A DNA stretch of 36,694 bases from an uncultured Caulobacterales bacterium (lineage in GTDB: Bacteria > Pseudomonadota > Alphaproteobacteria > Caulobacterales > Maricaulaceae): NCBI GenBank assembly GCA_937923965.1, contig CALDTL010000190.1, forward strand, positions 1 to 36,694, read 5' to 3'. Both the position numbers and the translations under genes were made by a program. The notes below the pieces were generated by a model. The model made no database searches and had not been told where the DNA came from. It worked only from the letters and a program-made list of their open reading frames with translations. Positions 34,879-36,694 of this stretch are shown here, one piece after another; within the stretch, counting starts at the first letter, position 1; every line of letters begins with the position of its first letter.

Positions 34879-35445
34879 GTGAAAGGGGCGGAGGATATTC
34901 TCCGGTTCTGGTTTGGGGCCGAGGCAAAAAAACATTGGTTCAAATCAACAGATGCTTTCGACGCGGAAATTCGGCAGGAATTTGAAGCGTTAGCCATTGC
35001 GCTGGCGGCGGATCAATCCGGCAAGGCGTCGTCGCCGCACGCGTGGGAAAAACAAAGCCCAGAGGCGCATTTGGCTTTGATTATTGCTTTGGATCAATTT
35101 CCGCGAAATATGTATCGCCACACGCCCGCAGCATTTGCTTGGGATGCATTAGCCCTGAAATCCGCAAAGCGCATGATCTCGCGCAAGACCGATATTCACC
35201 TCACGCAAACACAGCGTCCTTTCGCCTATATGCCATTGATGCACAGCGAAAACCTCGCGGATCAAGAGGACTGCGTGCGCCTATGCGACGCGCGTTTGGA
35301 AGATGGCAACACGTTGAAATTTGCAGAAATACATCGGGACGTCATTGCGCGTTTCGGACGCTTCCCCCACCGGAATAAAGTGCTGGGCCGACAGACCACT
35401 GCGGAAGAACAAGCGTTTCTCAATGACGGCGGGTTTTCGGCGTGA
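34879..35445 (+). CDS. DUF924 family protein
   Basis: This 188-aa cytoplasmic, all-helical (TPR-like) protein is of unknown function. Family motifs are DILRFWFGAEAKKHWF, LALIIALDQFPRNMYR, PFAYMPLMHSENLADQ and RFGRFPHRNKVLGR. The start is GTG at 34879, directly after the upstream stop codon, and the usual N-terminus (xDILxFWFG) supports it. It overlaps the next gene by four bases (GTGA). Confidence 0.92.
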   Translation: MKGAEDILRFWFGAEAKKHWFKSTDAFDAEIRQEFEALAIALAADQSGKASSPHAWEKQSPEAHLALIIALDQFPRNMYRHTPAAFAWDALALKSAKRMISRKTDIHLTQTQRPFAYMPLMHSENLADQEDCVRLCDARLEDGNTLKFAEIHRDVIARFGRFPHRNKVLGRQTTAEEQAFLNDGGFSA

Positions 35446-36053
35446 TTGAAATTGGAATTTTGATTTTCGACGATATTGAAGAACTCGATTTTGTCGGACC
35501 TTGGGAAGTTTGGAACATGGTCAATACCGTCAGCCGCTATCGCGGTGATGAGGCGCCGTTTCGCGTGCGTCTCATCAGTCCTGATGGCGGGCAAATTAGA
35601 GCTGTGAAGGGCATGCGCGTTTTAGCCGATGCCGCCATGGTCGATGTTGAAAGCCTGGATGTAATCTGTGTGCCGGGCGGGCAGGGGGCGCGGGCCGTCA
35701 TAGAGCAAAGCGATATAGTGGATTGGGTAAAATCAATCGCGGGCGGCGCAACATGGATCACAAGTGTCTGTACTGGTGCCTTTGTCCTCGCGAAAGCCGG
35801 CCTGACGAAAGATAAACGTCTGGCCACCTATTGGGGGGCCTTCGACGAATTTGAAACGTTAGGGTTACCCGGCACGCTCGTTCCGAACGTGCGTTATGTG
35901 CGGGATGGCAATGTTCTGACATCTGCCGGGGTCTCTGCCGGTATAGATATGGCGCTATGGTTGGTAGGCGAGTTGTTCTCGCCGCAGTTTTCGCGCGACG
36001 TGCAGCGCGCAATGCAGTATGATCCAGCGCCCCCTTATGCCGGAGATGTATGA
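35442..36053 (+). CDS. DJ-1/PfpI family protein
   Basis: This 203-aa protein has a class-I glutamine amidotransferase-like fold. The conserved acid lies in FDDIEELDFVGPWEVW. The nucleophile elbow is WITSVCTGAFVLAKAGL (Cys110), after VICVPGGQGAR. This subgroup is close to isonitrile hydratases and the DJ-1-like domain of AraC regulators, but no DNA-binding domain follows, so it is a stand-alone enzyme or chaperone; the substrate is unknown. The GTG start overlaps the DUF924 stop by four bases, and its own stop overlaps the esterase start. Confidence 0.88.
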   Translation: MIEIGILIFDDIEELDFVGPWEVWNMVNTVSRYRGDEAPFRVRLISPDGGQIRAVKGMRVLADAAMVDVESLDVICVPGGQGARAVIEQSDIVDWVKSIAGGATWITSVCTGAFVLAKAGLTKDKRLATYWGAFDEFETLGLPGTLVPNVRYVRDGNVLTSAGVSAGIDMALWLVGELFSPQFSRDVQRAMQYDPAPPYAGDV

Positions 36054-36694
36054 TGGCTGATAATTTTATCTCGCGTCTGAGAAAGCTTAAAGACGCTGCG
36101 GAAACGGATGAAGAGAAGACATCCTTGTTCCAGCAGCAGCTTGAAAAATTCAAATTTGATCCCGATCAAGTCAATGTTTTTCAAGATGGGTTTCGGCGGG
36201 TAACGAACCAGTTTGATACGCCTGGACCGCGTATGGCGCGAACGGATAATTTCAATGTCGGAGAGGGCGAAACCGCCATCCCTTGCCGAATGTTTGTGCC
36301 GTTTGGCGCGGATGAAATTCAGGGGCCATGCTTGGTTTATTTTCACGGCGGCGGCTTTGTGACCTGTGATGTGGAGACCCACGAAGGGATTACGCGGCGC
36401 CTCGCCAATGGCGCTGTCTGCCGGGTTCTCTCCGTCGATTATCGTCTCGCGCCGCAGTATCCTTATCCGGCGGGACCCGAGGATTGCGAGACGGTTTTGA
36501 AGTGGGCTCTGGATGGTCAGGGATTGGATGAGCACGGGATTGATCCAGAAAATATAGCCGTTGGCGGCGATAGTGCGGGCGGAAATATGGCCGCTTTTTT
36601 GGCGCAAAAATACCGGAGCCAACTCAAGAGCCAGATCTTGCTATATCCGCTGATGCAGCTCATCGAATTTAAGCCGCCGAAACCGGGGCCGCAA
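36053..36694 (+). CDS. Alpha/beta hydrolase (HSL-type esterase/lipase), 3' end outside the window
   Basis: Visible are 214 codons of a family-IV esterase. The oxyanion-hole motif is VYFHGGGFVT (His98 and following glycines), VDYRLAPQYPYP is the family signature, and the nucleophile is Ser174 in VGGDSAGGN. The acid and His of the triad lie beyond the window edge. The N-terminal ~75 residues are a helical cap. GGAG lies seven bases before the ATG at 36053; an ATG at 36050 is also possible. Its tight overlap with the DJ-1 gene and the acyl-CoA synthetase upstream suggests a lipid or ester catabolic operon. Confidence 0.9.
   Translation, partial: MADNFISRLRKLKDAAETDEEKTSLFQQQLEKFKFDPDQVNVFQDGFRRVTNQFDTPGPRMARTDNFNVGEGETAIPCRMFVPFGADEIQGPCLVYFHGGGFVTCDVETHEGITRRLANGAVCRVLSVDYRLAPQYPYPAGPEDCETVLKWALDGQGLDEHGIDPENIAVGGDSAGGNMAAFLAQKYRSQLKSQILLYPLMQLIEFKPPKPGPQ

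Noticed and set aside
1-36694. tRNA, rRNA and CRISPR loci
   Set aside because: No cloverleaf with CCA-end context, rRNA segments or regular repeat-spacer pattern was recognised on reading either strand; a covariance search was not possible here.

Overview
The window looks like a chromosomal segment of a dimorphic or stalked alphaproteobacterium of the Hyphomonadaceae/Maricaulales/Caulobacterales type. The evidence is the glyS–ppdK order, a DUF1489 gene, a protein with the full architecture of the Caulobacter polarity factor SpmX, two perfect CtrA-type sites (TTAA-N7-TTAAC), and a long TonB-dependent receptor. Genus-level placement (for example Robiginitomaculum or Litorimonas relatives) is only a guess.

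Layout. 1-3016: the 3' end of glyS and ppdK. 3161-5087: a membrane-anchored endonuclease/exonuclease/phosphatase-fold protein and a SleB-type cell-wall hydrolase behind a CtrA box. 5123-6007 (-): folD. 6182-9984: a compact type II secretion cluster gspC-gspD-gspN plus a small lipoprotein, with a prepilin peptidase on the opposite strand (9994-10452). 10558-15005: mgtE, spmX-like gene, JmjC/cupin-like protein and DUF1489, closed by a terminator shared with the converging TonB-dependent receptor (15065-17848, -). 18083-20886: a GNAT acetyltransferase and a PAS hybrid histidine kinase. 20911-22893 (-): a D,D-carboxypeptidase gene followed by panC, with a second CtrA box just upstream. 23022-26261: clpS, an unrecognised 95-aa gene, clpA.

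26262-29476 is an accessory island between clpA and a small membrane-protein gene. It is AT-richer and holds unrecognised small genes, two related palindromic elements, a duplicated ~60-bp non-coding block, and a 52-bp direct repeat that copies the 5' end of the gene at the right border. Its main gene is an XRE/HigA-like DNA-binding domain joined through a duplicated coiled coil to a PAPS-type sulfotransferase domain. That reading frame is interrupted at a run of eight A (A AAA AAC followed by TAA) exactly where a -1 shift restores a canonical HTH, so it is either a programmed frameshift, a phase-variable tract, or a recent mutation.

29517-36694: the membrane protein and gloB; a 653-aa exported, very basic, low-complexity protein preceded by 13-bp tandem repeats; then a tight run of an FATP-type acyl-CoA synthetase, DUF924, DJ-1/PfpI and an HSL-type esterase that runs off the window end.

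The strongest biological theme is cell-cycle, polarity and envelope control: an SpmX homologue and two CtrA sites in front of peptidoglycan enzymes. The strongest candidate for something new is the frameshifted HTH-coil-sulfotransferase gene and the repeats that frame it.
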